From assembly GCF_003330765.1 (NCBI RefSeq), contig NZ_CP024903.1:3286001-3350000 (forward strand): DNA of 64,000 nt. The letters are read 5' to 3'. A program made the position numbers and the translations under genes. Below are positions 17,775-29,118 of this stretch, one piece after another. Below the pieces are notes generated by a model. It saw nothing but the letters and a program-made list of their open reading frames with translations. It was not told the DNA's origin and ran no database searches. The DNA is from Burkholderia pyrrocinia (lineage in GTDB: Bacteria; Pseudomonadota; Gammaproteobacteria; Burkholderiales; Burkholderiaceae). Every line of letters begins with the position of its first letter. Within the stretch, counting starts at the first letter, position 1.

Positions 17775-19760
17775 CTACGAACGGCTTCGATACACGGCGA
17801 CGCCTTGCGGCTCGACCTGCGCGGCACCCAGCACGAATGCCGACGGCGGCACCGTGTCGATCGTGTGCGGCGTGCTGCCATAGTTGAATACGTAGGTCAG
17901 GCCGCCGCGCCGGCTCATGCGCACGCCGTCGCCGAGCGGCGTCGGCGCGAGGCCTGCTTCGGCCGCGACGTCGGCGAACAGCCGCGCGGTGGTCGCGTCG
18001 TCGAACAGCGCGGCCCAGTAATGCAGCGCGCCATGCGACACGCAGGCCGGATGACCGTCGGCGAAGCGCGCACGCACGACGCTGAGCGGGTCGTCATGCA
18101 GTTCGACGAAGTCGCGCCAGTGGCGTGCGTCGCCCGCGAATGGCGAGCCGTCGTGCAGCGTGCCGTCGATCGGTTCGGTCACATTCGGTCGCAGCGATTC
18201 GACGCGCCATACGCGCACCGGCAGGATCGACGCGAGCGGGCCGGGCGGCAGCGTCGGCGGAATCCGCAGGTCGGCGGTCTTCGAGCCGGTGCGCGGCCCG
18301 AACACGGCATGCGCACCCGATGCGGCGAGCCGCGCCGCGAAATCGTCCGGCACGACGGGCAGCGGCGGCACGACGACGAGGCGGTAGCCGTCGAGCGGCG
18401 CGTGGACGGAAATCACGTCGACGTCGAGGCCGAGCGAGCGCAGCGCCGAGTAGTACTCGAATGCGAAGCGCGGGTAGTGGAAATCGGCGCCTTGCGGCTG
18501 CACCTCGAACAGCCACTTCGCCTCGTAGTCGAAGACCAGCGCGACGGATGTGCGCACCGCGCCGTCCGCATCCGCGCCGGCGTCGTGCACGGCCGCGATC
18601 TCGCGCGCGACGCGTTGCGCCTCGCGGCCGCCTTCGTCGAGCTTGTCATCCGGCGTGTGCAGGCCCGCATGCATCTGCTCCTGCGCGAACGGCGCCTGCC
18701 GCCAGCGGAAGTACGACACGCAGCCGGCGCCGTGCGCGAACGCTTCCCAGCTCCACAGGCGCACCATGCCCGGCAGCGGCGCGGGGTTCCACTGCGCCCA
18801 GTTCACGGGCCCCGGCTGCTGCTCCATCACCCAGAACGGCAGCTTCGACATGCCGCGATACAGGTCGTGATTGAACGACGCGAAATCGGGATGGCCGGTG
18901 CGCAGCCAGCGCGCTTTCACGTCGGGCGCGAACCATTGCTCCTCGAGCGCGCCGAGCGGATAGCTGTCCCACGTCGCGATGTCGAGGTCGCGTGCCACCT
19001 CGTAGTGGTCGAACTCGGTGAACAGCTGCATGAAGTTGTGTGCGACGGGCCGGCCCGGCGAATGCGCGCGGATCACGTCGACCTGCATCCGGTGATAGCG
19101 CGCGACCTCGTCCGATGCGAAACGCCGGTAGTCGAGGCGATGCGACGGATGGGCCTCGGTCACGGTGCCGACGGGCGCGTCGACCTCGTCGAAATGGCGA
19201 TACTCCATGCTCCAGAACACGGTGCCCCACGCGCGGTTCAGCGCGTCGATCGTGCCGTAGCGCGCCTTCAGCCATGCACGAAAGCGCACCAGCGCGGCCG
19301 GCGAGTAGCTGACGACGGTCTGGTGGCAACCCAGCTCGTTGTCGGTCTGCCAGTAGCGCACGGCCGGGTGGCGGCCGTAGCGTTCGGCGACCGCCGTGCA
19401 GATCTGGCGCGACGCCTCGAGATAGGTCGGCGACGAGAAGTCGTAGTGGCGACGCGAACCGAATGCGCGCGGCCGGCCGTCCGCGCCGATCGCGAGGATA
19501 TCGGGATGACGGTCGACCAGCCATTTCGGCGGCGTCGCGGTCGGCGTGCACATCACGATCTCGAGGCCGGCCGCGGCGAGCACGTCGACCGCGCGGTCGA
19601 GCCAGCCCCAGTTGTATTCGCCCGGCGACGGTTCGATGCGGCTCCACGCGAATTCGGCGATCCGCACCTGCTCGATGCCGAGCGCTTTCATCCGGCGGGC
19701 GTCGTCGGCCCACATCGATTCCGGCCAGTGTTCCGGGTAGTAACAGACTCCGAGGCGCAT
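17775..19760 (-). CDS. Beta-galactosidase, glycoside hydrolase family 42
   Basis: 661 residues from ATG 19760. The (beta/alpha)8 domain opens with [19 protein letters not shown]. The acid/base Glu is E142 in QTDNELGCH and the nucleophile is E313 in [11 protein letters not shown]. The middle (trimerisation) and C-terminal beta domains are present. There is no signal peptide, so it cleaves imported beta-galactosides in the cytoplasm. It starts 8 bp after the ATPase stop, in the middle of an importer operon. GH42 also includes enzymes acting on galacto-oligosaccharides or alpha-L-arabinopyranosides, so the exact sugar is open. Confidence 0.93.
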   Translation of the reverse strand: MRLGVCYYPEHWPESMWADDARRMKALGIEQVRIAEFAWSRIEPSPGEYNWGWLDRAVDVLAAAGLEIVMCTPTATPPKWLVDRHPDILAIGADGRPRAFGSRRHYDFSSPTYLEASRQICTAVAERYGRHPAVRYWQTDNELGCHQTVVSYSPAALVRFRAWLKARYGTIDALNRAWGTVFWSMEYRHFDEVDAPVGTVTEAHPSHRLDYRRFASDEVARYHRMQVDVIRAHSPGRPVAHNFMQLFTEFDHYEVARDLDIATWDSYPLGALEEQWFAPDVKARWLRTGHPDFASFNHDLYRGMSKLPFWVMEQQPGPVNWAQWNPAPLPGMVRLWSWEAFAHGAGCVSYFRWRQAPFAQEQMHAGLHTPDDKLDEGGREAQRVAREIAAVHDAGADADGAVRTSVALVFDYEAKWLFEVQPQGADFHYPRFAFEYYSALRSLGLDVDVISVHAPLDGYRLVVVPPLPVVPDDFAARLAASGAHAVFGPRTGSKTADLRIPPTLPPGPLASILPVRVWRVESLRPNVTEPIDGTLHDGSPFAGDARHWRDFVELHDDPLSVVRARFADGHPACVSHGALHYWAALFDDATTARLFADVAAEAGLAPTPLGDGVRMSRRGGLTYVFNYGSTPHTIDTVPPSAFVLGAAQVEPQGVAVYRSRS

Positions 19761-19768
19761 GCCGATCC

Positions 19769-20917
19769 TTATGCGTAGTGGTGGACGTGGACATCGGCGC
19801 ACGCGGGCACCGCGCGGCCGTCTTCGGTGAACAGATGGCAGGCCGCGGCCGGTGCATGCACGTGCACGCGCTCGCCGCTGCGCACCTGGGCGTCGCCAGG
19901 CACCTTCGCGATCAGCGGCGCGCCGCCGGGCTGGTCGAGGTGCACGTAGGTCTGTTCGCCCAGCCGTTCGACGAGGGCGACGTCGCGCACGAGCGTCGTG
20001 GCGTCGTGCGCGGCGCCGAGCGTCAGGTGCTCGGGGCGAATGCCGAGCGTCACGGTGGCGCCGGCATCGAGTGCGGAGCCGTCGCGCGGCAGCGTGAAGG
20101 TTTCGCCGGAAGGCGCGACGGTGACGGTCGTGCGACGGGCATCGGATGCGGTGACGACGGCCGGCAGGAAGTTCATGCGCGGCGAGCCGATGAAGCCGGC
20201 GACGAAGCGGCTCGCCGGATGGTGGTAGAGGTCGAGCGGCGCGCCGACCTGCGCGATGCTGCCGTGCTGTGCGGTGTCCGCACCGGCGTGCAGCAGCACG
20301 ATCCTGTCGGCGAGCGTCATCGCTTCGGTCTGGTCGTGCGTCACGTAGACGACGCTCGCGCGTTCGAACTGCTTGTGCAGCCGCGCGATCTCGATGCGGG
20401 TCTGGCCGCGCAGCGCCGCGTCGAGATTCGACAGCGGTTCGTCGAACAGGAACACGCCCGGCTCGCGCACGATCGCGCGGCCGATCGCGACGCGCTGCCG
20501 CTGGCCGCCCGACAGCGCCTTCGGCTTGCGCTCGAGCAGCGTGTCGAGCTGCAGGATGCGTGCGGCATCGCGCACCTTCCGGTCGATCTCGGCTTTCGGC
20601 ACGCGCGCGAGCTTCAGCCCGAACGCCATGTTCTCGTAGACCGTCATGTGGGGAAACAGCGCGTAGCTCTGGAACACCATTGCGACGCCGCGTTCGGCGG
20701 CCGGCACGTCGTCGACGCGGCGGCCGTCGATCGACAATTCGCCCGCGCTCAGGTCCTCGAGCCCGGCAATCATGCGCAGCAGCGTCGACTTGCCGCATCC
20801 GGACGGCCCGAGGAACACACAGAACTCGTGCGCGCCGATCTCCAGATCGACGTCGCGAATCACCGGCGCGTGATCGCCATAGGCTTTCTGCACGCGTCGC
20901 ATCGAGATGCTCGCCAT
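19769..20917 (-). CDS. Sugar ABC transporter ATP-binding protein (MsmK/UgpC type)
   Basis: 382 residues from ATG 20917 (GGAG upstream; the frame is open to 20980). Walker [10 protein letters not shown] near 39-47, signature [14 protein letters not shown], Walker [17 protein letters not shown], followed by the C-terminal OB-like regulatory domain of CUT1 ATPases. It powers the importer encoded downstream. It is the first gene of the operon; the LacI palindrome lies 36-53 bp upstream of its start. Confidence 0.95.
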   Translation of the reverse strand: MASISMRRVQKAYGDHAPVIRDVDLEIGAHEFCVFLGPSGCGKSTLLRMIAGLEDLSAGELSIDGRRVDDVPAAERGVAMVFQSYALFPHMTVYENMAFGLKLARVPKAEIDRKVRDAARILQLDTLLERKPKALSGGQRQRVAIGRAIVREPGVFLFDEPLSNLDAALRGQTRIEIARLHKQFERASVVYVTHDQTEAMTLADRIVLLHAGADTAQHGSIAQVGAPLDLYHHPASRFVAGFIGSPRMNFLPAVVTASDARRTTVTVAPSGETFTLPRDGSALDAGATVTLGIRPEHLTLGAAHDATTLVRDVALVERLGEQTYVHLDQPGGAPLIAKVPGDAQVRSGERVHVHAPAAACHLFTEDGRAVPACADVHVHHYA

Positions 20918-20952
20918 TGTCTCCGCTCCATGTTTTAATGCGCCGTCATGCT

Positions 20953-20970
20953 TGATTAAGCGCTTAATCA
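20953..20970. promoter_or_regulatory. LacI-family operator, perfect 18-bp palindrome
   Basis: TGATTAAGCGCTTAATCA is fully symmetric with a central CG, the hallmark of LacI/GalR-family sites. It lies between the ATPase gene and the divergent LacI gene and probably represses the operon when no inducer is present. Confidence 0.85.
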
Positions 20971-21108
20971 TCGCGATCAAAAAAAGGGGCGATGCGATCG
21001 CGGCCGAGTCGCGCCCGTTGGTCGGGCGGCAAGGTGTGCGGCGATAGTGCGCCGCTTCGGTGAGCGAAGCAAATACTGGATTGGCGTCTCATATAGTGAG
21101 CAAACGAG

Positions 21109-22143
21109 ATGGCGACACTGGATGAAGTTGCCCGTCGCGCCGGCGTGACGGCCGCGACGGTATCGAACGTGCTGCGCGACCGCGGCCGGGTTGGCGACGC
21201 GACGCGTGCGCGGGTGCTGGAAGCCGTGCAGGCGCTCGGGTATCGGCCGCATCTCGCCGCGCGGGCGCTGGCGGAAGGGCGCGCGCCGACGGTCGCGCTG
21301 ATGGTGTCGAGCATCGCGAACCCGTTCTACCCGGAGTTCGCGCTGGCGGTCGAACGCGCGGTGCGCCGCAACGGGCAGTTCCTGATCGTCTGCAATACGA
21401 ACGAAGATCCGTTGCAGGGGCGCGCGTACCTCGACCAGATCGCCGGCACGATCTCCGAAGGCATTCTCGTGACCAACGCGAACCTGCACCTGCCCGATCT
21501 GCTCGATGTGGCGCGGCGCGGCGTGCCGGTCGTGCTGTGCCTGTGGGAGCGGCCCGAGGCGCTGCCGGACGGATTGCCGTGCGTGGCGATCGATTTTCGC
21601 GAGGCGGGGCGGATTGCGACGCGGCATCTGGTCGAACTGGGCCATCGGGAAATCGGCGTGATGGTGGGCGGATCGGCGAGCGGCGTGCAGGCGGCGCGTT
21701 ACGACGGTTTCGTCGACGTGATGCGCGAAGCAGGGCTCGACGCGTCGATCGTCGCGGCCGAGCCCGATTCGATCGAAGGCGGCGTGCGCGCGGCGGGCCG
21801 GCTGCTCGACGCGCACCCGCGGCTGACCGCGCTGGTCGCGACCAACGACCTGCCCGCGATCGGCGCGCTGCACGCGGCGGCCGATCGCGGCAGGCGCGTG
21901 CCCGACGACCTGTCGATCGTCGGCATCACGGACATCCATCTCGCCAGCGACACGCGGCCCACGCTGACGACCGTCGCGATCCCGACCGGCGAGGCTGCCG
22001 GCCTCGCGGTCGAACTGCTCAACGCACTGCGCGAGGCGGGCGGCCGTCGCGACGATGCGTCGCGCGTGCGGATCGCCTCGCTGCCGCGGCTGGTGGTGCG
22101 CGGCACGACCGGTCGCGTGCCGCGCGGCAGTGCGACGCGGTAG
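21109..22143 (+). CDS. LacI-family regulator of the beta-galactoside operon
   Basis: 344 residues. The N-terminal HTH reads LDEVARRAGVTAATVSNVLR with the hinge helix HLAARALAEGR near 48-58, followed by a periplasmic-binding-protein-like sensor domain. It is divergent from the ATPase/GH42/transporter operon and shares with it the gap that contains a perfect LacI-type palindrome. The natural inducer is presumably the imported galactoside or its product. Confidence 0.93.
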   Translation: MATLDEVARRAGVTAATVSNVLRDRGRVGDATRARVLEAVQALGYRPHLAARALAEGRAPTVALMVSSIANPFYPEFALAVERAVRRNGQFLIVCNTNEDPLQGRAYLDQIAGTISEGILVTNANLHLPDLLDVARRGVPVVLCLWERPEALPDGLPCVAIDFREAGRIATRHLVELGHREIGVMVGGSASGVQAARYDGFVDVMREAGLDASIVAAEPDSIEGGVRAAGRLLDAHPRLTALVATNDLPAIGALHAAADRGRRVPDDLSIVGITDIHLASDTRPTLTTVAIPTGEAAGLAVELLNALREAGGRRDDASRVRIASLPRLVVRGTTGRVPRGSATR

Positions 22144-22248
22144 GCATCGCGTGTGGCTGCGCCGAGTGCATCGAGTGTGCCGGCGCGGTTCGCGAAGCCC
22201 GGCACGGCGTCGCGTGCGGCTTAGCGAACGGCGCGCGCGGCACCGGCC

Positions 22249-22890
22249 TCACCCGCCTTCGACGCGCCGCATGACGATGCTTCTGGCCGACTCGAGATGC
22301 GCGATCGTCATCGAACGGGCGGCGCGTGCATTGCGTTCACGGCACGCCTGCAGGATGTCCTCGTGCTCGACCTGGAACGACGGCGTATCTGCGAGCAGCG
22401 TGGCCTGCAGGCGCTCGTAACGTTCGACCTGGCTGCGCAGTTCCGCGATCGCCTTCAACTGCCGCGCGTTGCCGCAGCACGCATACAGCAACGCATGGAA
22501 TTCGCGGTTCAGCTCGCCCTGCCGGCGCGGCACGGCCGCGTCGCCGAGCAGGCGATGGACGAGTTCGGCGCGCGCCAGCGTCTCGTCGTCGAGACGCTTC
22601 ACGCTCCGGTAGATCGCGTCGCCTTCGAGCAGCGCGCGCAGATCGTAGATTTCCTGCACGTCCGACGCGGTCAGCATGCGCACGATGGCGCCGCGATTCC
22701 TGAAGATATCCAGCAGCCCTTCGCGTTCCAGGCGCTGGATGGCTTCGCGCATCGGAATCCGGCTGACCCCGAACCGGTCGGCCAGGTCGCGCTCGACGAG
22801 TCGCTCGCCGGCCTCCAGCTCGCCGTTGATGATCATTTCCCGCAATGATGCGGCTACTGCGTCCGCGGTGGAGTCGAGTCTGGCTTCCAT
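22249..22890 (-). CDS. GntR-family (FCD) regulator
   Basis: 213 residues from ATG 22890. Winged helix (ERLVERDLADRFGVSRIPMREAIQRLE) followed by an FCD all-helical domain (LRALLEGDAI, LNREFHALLYACCGN). The His residues expected for metal binding are only partly matched. It is divergent from the OsmC and GST genes, and the palindrome TGGTATACCA between them is a likely operator. The frame extends to 23079 but the extra residues overlap that palindrome. Confidence 0.88.
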   Translation of the reverse strand: MEARLDSTADAVAASLREMIINGELEAGERLVERDLADRFGVSRIPMREAIQRLEREGLLDIFRNRGAIVRMLTASDVQEIYDLRALLEGDAIYRSVKRLDDETLARAELVHRLLGDAAVPRRQGELNREFHALLYACCGNARQLKAIAELRSQVERYERLQATLLADTPSFQVEHEDILQACRERNARAARSMTIAHLESARSIVMRRVEGG

Positions 22891-22917
22891 GCCTGCGTGT
22901 TCCTCATTTTGGAATAA

Positions 22918-22927
22918 TGGTATACCA
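22918..22927. promoter_or_regulatory. GntR operator candidate
   Basis: TGGTATACCA is a perfect 10-bp palindrome in the 130-bp gap between the GntR gene and the OsmC gene, 28 bp from the GntR start. GGAAT and ATTCC flank it at 22911 and 22933. Confidence 0.65.
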
Positions 22928-23020
22928 AATGGGATTCCGGTGCCACAATGACGACCACCGGCGGGCTCCGTAAAATGAAATCCGGCCCGGTCGAAGCAAC
23001 CGATATCAATGGAGAGCGAG

Positions 23021-23497
23021 ATGGCATCTGGTGAACACAAATATCGCGTCGCAGTGCAGTGGACGGGCAATCGCGGCACCGGTACGTCGGGGTATCGCGA
23101 GTACGGCCGCGATCATGTGATCCGGGCCGGTTCCAAGCCGGACATTCCGGGTTCGTCGGATGCGGCGTTTCGCGGCGACGCGTCGCGCTGGAATCCCGAG
23201 GATCTGCTACTGGCGTCGGCCTCGGCGTGCCACAAGCTCTGGTACCTGCATCTGTGCGCGGATGCAGGCATCCGCGTGCTTGCCTATGTCGACGATGCCG
23301 AAGGGACGATGATCGACAACCCCGAGCCGGGCCGTTTCACGGAAATCGTGTTGCGCCCTCGGGTGACGATTCGCGCTGGCGACGATCCCGACGTGGCGGA
23401 GCATCTGCATCATGCAGCGCACGCGAAGTGTTATATCGCGAATTCGGTCAACTTCCCGATCCGCTGCGAGCCGGTGATCGAGGTCGCCGCGGCGTGA
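23021..23497 (+). CDS. OsmC/Ohr-family peroxiredoxin-like protein
   Basis: 158 residues from ATG 23021, which has GGAG about seven bases upstream (ATG 23009 has none). The two family cysteines are present: C70 in LLASASACHKLWYL and C137 in HAAHAKCYIANSVNFP. OsmC proteins reduce organic hydroperoxides in the cytoplasm with dihydrolipoyl or other thiols. The GST gene begins 20 bp downstream, so the two are probably cotranscribed for electrophile or peroxide defence under the divergent GntR. Confidence 0.9.
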   Translation: MASGEHKYRVAVQWTGNRGTGTSGYREYGRDHVIRAGSKPDIPGSSDAAFRGDASRWNPEDLLLASASACHKLWYLHLCADAGIRVLAYVDDAEGTMIDNPEPGRFTEIVLRPRVTIRAGDDPDVAEHLHHAAHAKCYIANSVNFPIRCEPVIEVAAA

Positions 23498-23517
23498 CGC
23501 CGGCAACGGAAATCACG

Positions 23518-24162
23518 ATGAAGCTTTTCTACTACCCCAGCAATGCAAGCATGGCGCCCCACTTCGTGCTGGAAGAAATCGGGAAGCCGTTCGAGCTTGA
23601 ATTCGTCGACCGCACGCACAATCAGCACAAGTCGCCGGACTACCTCGCGCTCAATCCGAACGGACTCATTCCGGTGCTGGTCGACGGCGATCTGGCGCTG
23701 TACGAAACCGCCGCGATTTGCCTGCATCTCGCCGATACGCACCCGGCGCAGCGGCTTGCGCCGGCACTCGGCACACCGGCGCGCGCCGAATTCTACAAAT
23801 GGCTGATCTGGCTCACCAACACGCTCCAGGCGACGCTGATCGCGTATTTCTATCCGGAGCGATGGGTCGATGCGGGCAATGCGTCGGGGGCCGCGCAGGT
23901 CAAGGCGCATGCGGAGGCAAAAATCGCCGCGCTGCTCGATCAGCTCGACCGTCAACTGGAAACGAGTGGCGGCCCCTGGCTGCTCGGCGCGCACTACACG
24001 GTGCTCGATCCGTATGCGCTGATGCTGTGCCGCTGGACCCGCGGCTTTGCCGCGCCGGCGCGGCAACGGCCGATACTCGGCGGTTATCTGCAGCGGGTGC
24101 TCGCGCGCCCGGCGATCCAGCGGGCGTTGCAGACGGAAGGGCTCGCGCAGCCCTGGGTGTAA
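23518..24162 (+). CDS. Glutathione S-transferase family protein
   Basis: 214 residues. The N-terminal thioredoxin-like domain begins MKLFYYPSNASMAPHFVLEE and includes NPNGLIPVLVDGDLALYETAAI, with the cis-Pro and the E-T/S pair that bind glutathione. The C-terminal helical domain contains GPWLLGAHYTVLDPYALMLCRW. Ser11 or Ser/Asn near position 9-11 could serve as the active residue. It is probably cotranscribed with the OsmC gene. Substrate unknown. Confidence 0.9.
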   Translation: MKLFYYPSNASMAPHFVLEEIGKPFELEFVDRTHNQHKSPDYLALNPNGLIPVLVDGDLALYETAAICLHLADTHPAQRLAPALGTPARAEFYKWLIWLTNTLQATLIAYFYPERWVDAGNASGAAQVKAHAEAKIAALLDQLDRQLETSGGPWLLGAHYTVLDPYALMLCRWTRGFAAPARQRPILGGYLQRVLARPAIQRALQTEGLAQPWV

Positions 24163-24241
24163 CGCGCGACAGAAGCTGCATGCCTGTCATTCGACGGGCA
24201 TGCGTGCCGAACAAACCGGCAACGGCCTGGCCGCCGAGTCG

Positions 24242-25192
24242 TCACAGCACGACGCCGTAAACCTCCCGCGCAGCCGCACGAATCGCGTCGGCCATCACCG
24301 TGACGGCCGGCGAATGCAGCCGGTCGGTGCGCGTGATGATCCCGAAATCGTCCATCCGGCAATCCATCTCCAGCGGCAGCACCGTGACGATCCCGTGTCG
24401 CGCGTAGTAGTGCGCGACGTCCTCCGCGAGCACCGCGATCATGTCGCTCTGTTCGAGCAGCTGCGTGATGAGCAGCAGCGCGGACGTCTCGACGAGGTTC
24501 GCGGGCGGCGCGAGGCTGGCGCGCTGGAACACGAGTTCGAAGCGATGGCGCAGCACGCTGCCGGCCGGCGGCACGATCCACGCGGCGCGCTGCACGTCGG
24601 CGAGCGACAGCGGCGCCAGCGCGAGCAGCGGATGGCCGGGCCGGACGACCGCGGCCACCGACTCGCCGGTCAGCGGCTCGTAGCGCAGGCGCAGCTTGTC
24701 GTGTTCGGCGGAGAGCCGGCCGAGCACGATGTCGATCTTGTCCTGTGCGAGATGTTCGAGCAGCACGTTGCTGGTGTCGATCTCGACCGACACGTGCAGG
24801 CCCGCATGCGTGCCCTTCACGGCGGCGACGGCCGGCGGCACGAGCCGCAGGCCCGGCGACGTGATCGCGCCCACCGCCACGTGCCCGAGATGGCCGGCCT
24901 TCAGCGCGGCCAGTTCCTCGCGCGCCTGGTCGAGGCTGCCGAGCGCTGCGCGCGCGTGGCGGATCAGCGCGTCGCCGTACAGCGTCGGCCGCATCCCGCG
25001 CGGCAGGCGCTCGAACAGCACCGCGCCGATCGATTCCTCGAGTTCGCGCAGCAGCTTCGACGCGGCCGGCTGCGTCATGTTCAGCGCGGCCGCCGCGCGA
25101 TGAATGCTGCCTTCGTCGGCGAGCGCGACGACCAGCAGGAGCTGGCGGGTCTTCAGACGGGCGCGGTTTCCCCACGGGCTGGCTTCGGGCAT
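24242..25192 (-). CDS. LysR-family regulator, probable controller of L-arabinose genes
   Basis: 316 residues. N-terminal HTH (LVVALADEGSIHRAAAALNMTQPAASKLLRELEE) and a LysR substrate-binding domain, closest in style to GbpR-type regulators that control sugar-acid and sugar uptake genes. It is divergent from the arabonate dehydratase gene, and the 114-bp gap contains a tandem 10-bp motif. This placement supports a role as arabinose-responsive activator or repressor. Confidence 0.88.
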   Translation of the reverse strand: MPEASPWGNRARLKTRQLLLVVALADEGSIHRAAAALNMTQPAASKLLRELEESIGAVLFERLPRGMRPTLYGDALIRHARAALGSLDQAREELAALKAGHLGHVAVGAITSPGLRLVPPAVAAVKGTHAGLHVSVEIDTSNVLLEHLAQDKIDIVLGRLSAEHDKLRLRYEPLTGESVAAVVRPGHPLLALAPLSLADVQRAAWIVPPAGSVLRHRFELVFQRASLAPPANLVETSALLLITQLLEQSDMIAVLAEDVAHYYARHGIVTVLPLEMDCRMDDFGIITRTDRLHSPAVTVMADAIRAAAREVYGVVL

Positions 25193-25205
25193 CGTACGGG
25201 TTTAT

Positions 25206-25227
25206 ATCGATATCGGAATCGATATCG
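25206..25227. promoter_or_regulatory. Tandem motif between LysR gene and ara operon
   Basis: ATCGATATCG occurs at 25206-25215 and again at 25218-25227, a 12-bp spacing, followed by ATCG. It could be a regulator site or part of the ara promoter. Confidence 0.45.
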
Positions 25228-25306
25228 TAATCGCCGAAAACGCAATTGGCGAGTTATCAAAATTCTGCCTAGACTGCGCCGGTATCCCGTCACCACAGGA
25301 CTGACG

Positions 25307-27058
25307 ATGTCGGCAACAAAACCCAGGCTGCGCTCCGCCCAATGGTTCGGCACGAACGACAAGAACGGCTTCATGTACCGGAGCTGGATGAAGAACCAGG
25401 GCATTCCCGATCACGAATTCGATGGCCGGCCGGTCATCGGCATCTGCAACACGTGGTCCGAACTGACGCCGTGCAACGCGCACTTCCGCAAGCTCGCCGA
25501 GCACGTGAAACGCGGGATCTCCGAGGCGGGCGGTTTCCCGGTCGAGTTCCCGGTGTTCTCGAACGGCGAATCGAACCTGCGGCCGTCGGCGATGCTCACG
25601 CGCAACCTCGCGTCGATGGACGTCGAGGAAGCGATCCGCGGCAATCCGATCGACGCGGTCGTGCTGCTCGCCGGCTGCGACAAGACGACGCCCGCGCTGC
25701 TGATGGGCGCGGCGAGCTGCGACGTGCCGGCGATCGTCGTGTCGGGCGGGCCGATGCTGAACGGCAAGCTCGAAGGCAAGAACATCGGTTCGGGCACGGC
25801 CGTGTGGCAGCTGCACGAAGCACTGAAGGCCGGCGAGATCGACCTGCATCACTTCCTGTCGGCCGAAGCCGGGATGTCGCGCTCGGCCGGCACCTGCAAC
25901 ACGATGGGCACCGCGTCGACGATGGCGTGCATGGCCGAGGCGCTCGGCGTCGCGCTGCCGCACAACGCGGCGATTCCGGCCGTCGATTCGCGCCGCTACG
26001 TGCTCGCGCACATGTCGGGCATCCGCATCGTCGAGATGGCGCTCGAAGGGCTCACGCTGTCGAAGATCCTGACGCGCGCGGCGTTCGAGAACGCGATCCG
26101 CGCGAACGCGGCGATCGGCGGCTCGACCAACGCGGTGATCCACCTGAAGGCGATCGCGGGCCGCATCGGCGTGCCGCTCGAACTCGAGGACTGGATGCGC
26201 ATCGGCCGCGACACGCCGACGATCGTCGACCTGATGCCGTCGGGGCGTTTCCTGATGGAGGAGTTCTATTACGCGGGCGGCCTGCCGGCCGTGCTGCGCC
26301 GGCTCGGCGAAGGCGGGCTGCTGCCGAACCCGGACGCGCTGACGGTGAACGGCAAGTCGCTGTGGGACAACGTGCGCGAAGCGCCGAACTACGACGACGA
26401 GGTGATCCGCCCGCTCGACCGGCCGCTGATCGCGGACGGCGGCATCCGCATCCTGCGCGGCAATCTCGCGCCGCGCGGCGCGGTGCTCAAGCCGTCGGCG
26501 GCGAGCCCCGAGCTGCTGAAGCATCGCGGCCGTGCGGTCGTGTTCGAGAACCTCGATCACTACAAGGCCACGATCAACGACGAAGCGCTCGACGTCGACG
26601 CGAGCTCGGTGCTCGTGCTGAAGAATTGCGGGCCGCGCGGCTATCCGGGGATGGCCGAAGTCGGCAACATGGGGCTGCCGCCGAAGCTGCTGCGCCAGGG
26701 CGTGAAGGATATGGTGCGGATTTCCGATGCGCGGATGAGCGGCACCGCGTACGGCACGGTGGTGCTGCACGTCGCGCCGGAGGCCGCCGCCGGCGGGCCG
26801 CTCGCGGCCGTGCGCAACGGCGACTGGATCGAACTCGACTGCGAAGCCGGCACGCTGCATCTCGACATTACGGATGACGAACTGCAGCGCCGCCTGTCGG
26901 ACGTCGATCCGACCGCGGCGCCGGGCGTGGCCGGCCAGCTCGGCAAGGGCGGCTACGCGCGGCTGTATATCGATCACGTGCTGCAGGCCGACGAGGGGTG
27001 CGACCTCGACTTCCTGGTCGGCACGCGCGGCGCGGAAGTGCCGAGCCATTCGCATTGA
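25307..27058 (+). CDS. araC: L-arabonate dehydratase (IlvD/Edd family)
   Basis: 583 residues; the symbol follows Azospirillum usage and is not the AraC regulator. It dehydrates L-arabonate to L-2-keto-3-deoxyarabonate. Likely [2Fe-2S] ligands are C56, C124 and C197 (TPCNAH, LAGCDKTTP, SAGTCNTMG), and K126 is the expected carbamylated lysine that binds Mg2+. The sequence follows the characterised Rhizobium L-arabinonate dehydratase closely from memory, with the same ligand spacing. AGGA precedes ATG 25307. It is first in the ara operon. Confidence 0.93.
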   Translation: MSATKPRLRSAQWFGTNDKNGFMYRSWMKNQGIPDHEFDGRPVIGICNTWSELTPCNAHFRKLAEHVKRGISEAGGFPVEFPVFSNGESNLRPSAMLTRNLASMDVEEAIRGNPIDAVVLLAGCDKTTPALLMGAASCDVPAIVVSGGPMLNGKLEGKNIGSGTAVWQLHEALKAGEIDLHHFLSAEAGMSRSAGTCNTMGTASTMACMAEALGVALPHNAAIPAVDSRRYVLAHMSGIRIVEMALEGLTLSKILTRAAFENAIRANAAIGGSTNAVIHLKAIAGRIGVPLELEDWMRIGRDTPTIVDLMPSGRFLMEEFYYAGGLPAVLRRLGEGGLLPNPDALTVNGKSLWDNVREAPNYDDEVIRPLDRPLIADGGIRILRGNLAPRGAVLKPSAASPELLKHRGRAVVFENLDHYKATINDEALDVDASSVLVLKNCGPRGYPGMAEVGNMGLPPKLLRQGVKDMVRISDARMSGTAYGTVVLHVAPEAAAGGPLAAVRNGDWIELDCEAGTLHLDITDDELQRRLSDVDPTAAPGVAGQLGKGGYARLYIDHVLQADEGCDLDFLVGTRGAEVPSHSH

Positions 27059-27158
27059 GCGGCAGGTGCCGCAACCGGTTGCGGGCCCTGGCCCGCGCTT
27101 CGTGAAACCGTGAACGCATGACGGCCGAACATCGTCGAGGCCGACGCAGGACCGAACC

Positions 27159-29043
<1,885 letters not shown>

Positions 29044-29118
29044 AAACGTGCCGGCGCGCGCCACCGCGACCGCGCACGATGCATGATGAAGACCCAAGCC
29101 AATACAAGGAGACACCGC

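Noticed and set aside
16446..19778. 1110-codon plus-strand frame opposite the binding-protein and GH42 genes
   Set aside because: Antisense to well-supported genes and has no recognisable motif.
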